Below are positions 6,464-6,930 of a stretch of 6,930 bases of DNA, one piece after another. Origin of the DNA: an uncultured Collinsella sp. GTDB taxonomy: Bacteria > Actinomycetota > Coriobacteriia > Coriobacteriales > Coriobacteriaceae. The notes below the pieces were generated by a model. That model was not told the origin of the DNA. It searched no databases and was given only the letters and a program-made list of their open reading frames with translations. The DNA lies in the NCBI GenBank assembly GCA_900549335.1, contig UROJ01000079.1, positions 1-6,930 of the forward strand, read 5' to 3'. Numbering within the stretch: position 1 is the first letter of the stretch; each line of letters opens with the position of its first letter. The translations under genes and the position numbers were made by a program.

Positions 6464-6930
6464 AAGAGAAAACACTGCGTCGCATGTTTTGGCCCGATTT
6501 CGCGGATTCATTCAGGCGGCGGCGACGCTCGTCACCAACATTCACCTGCCAAACTTTGCCAAAGGCGGCATCTATCAGGGCGCGGGAAAAACAGTCTGCG
6601 TACCTGGGCTTAATTGCTATTCGTGCCCCGCGGCATCGGGTGCGTGTCCCATCGGGTCGTTCCAGTCGGTGGTAGGTTCATCCAAGTTCAACTTTTCTTA
6701 CTATGTTACCGGTACGCTCATTTTGCTCGGCGTGCTGCTGGGACGCTTTGTATGCGGCTTTCTGTGCCCGTTTGGCTGGCTGCAGGAGCTGCTTCATAAG
6801 ATTCCCGGCAAAAAGTTCTCTACGAAAAAGCTCAAGCCGCTCACGTACATCAAGTACGTCGTGCTGCTGTTTGCCGTGGTAGTGCTGCCTGCGCTGGTGG
6901 TCAACGATCTGGGGATGGGGGACCCGTTCT
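6456..6930 (+). CDS. Membrane 4Fe-4S-binding protein, NapH/YccM-like (3' end outside window)
   Basis: The frame starts at TTG 6456 and is open to the window end (158 codons visible). The N-terminal hydrophobic segment is about 15-34. A cysteine-rich motif follows (CVPGLNCYSCP, then GACPIGS) with C48, C54, C57 and C64. A membrane helix at about 82-99 leads into CGFLCPFGWLQE, with C100 and C104, and a further helix lies at about 130-150. The CGxxCPxGxxxE motif is the signature of the NapH/NosR-type polyferredoxin family, in which membrane proteins pass electrons. The ferredoxin-type 4Fe-4S motifs usually found further on lie beyond the window. GGAG stands 10 bases before the TTG. An upstream ATG at 6408 is possible but would overlap the microprotein by 56 bases and add an untypical MPCWPKRLG start. 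Pairing with a CD1871A microprotein is a recurring arrangement as I recall it, often with a TlpA-like thioredoxin nearby. The electron donor and acceptor are unknown. Confidence 0.88.
   Translation, partial: MDKRENTASHVLARFRGFIQAAATLVTNIHLPNFAKGGIYQGAGKTVCVPGLNCYSCPAASGACPIGSFQSVVGSSKFNFSYYVTGTLILLGVLLGRFVCGFLCPFGWLQELLHKIPGKKFSTKKLKPLTYIKYVVLLFAVVVLPALVVNDLGMGDPF

Noticed and set aside
6214..6511. Minus-strand open frames of 69 and 80 codons across the divergent region
   Set aside because: They run through the response-regulator promoter region and antisense to the CXXC microprotein. They lack motifs and conflict with the strongly supported genes.
6436..6799. Plus-strand frames of 79 and 61 codons
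   Set aside because: They are out of frame with the Fe-S protein, whose frame carries the full cysteine signature through the same bases.

Overview
The window is a GC-rich bacterial stretch with dense protein coding. By content it suggests an anaerobic, gut-type actinobacterium of the class Coriobacteriia (Collinsella, Olsenella or Enorma-like). The basis is a GerE/LuxR regulator with a long helical, TPR-like N-terminus, a large exported protein with a twin-arginine-type leader, a CD1871A-family CXXC microprotein next to a NapH-like membrane iron-sulfur protein, and use of TTG starts. The taxon is an inference; no search was run.

Layout, in order of minus-strand transcription. A response regulator (6226-5552) and its histidine kinase (5555-4398) overlap by an ATGA and form a classical OmpR/EnvZ-type two-component operon. 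After 69 bases comes a LuxR/GerE regulator (4328-3324). After a further 155 bases comes a very large exported protein that starts at 3168 and is still open at base 1 (1056 codons visible, C-terminus missing). Nearly half the window is this single reading frame. It is easily overlooked because it runs off the edge and its antisense strand is full of long spurious ORFs.

On the plus strand, divergent from the two-component operon across about 90 bases, is a 48-residue CXXC microprotein (6317-6463). It is followed, with an 8-base overlap, by a membrane protein with NapH-like cysteine motifs (6456 to beyond 6930). This pair looks like one membrane thiol/electron-transfer module. The shared intergenic region carries a direct repeat, ATGGTC-CA-ATGGTC, that could be an operator.

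Working model (inference): the two-component system may regulate itself and the divergent redox pair, and the LuxR protein may regulate the large secreted protein downstream of it. No rRNA, tRNA, CRISPR array, insertion sequence or phage gene is visible. No gene-free stretch exceeds 300 bases; the longest is 155 bases.
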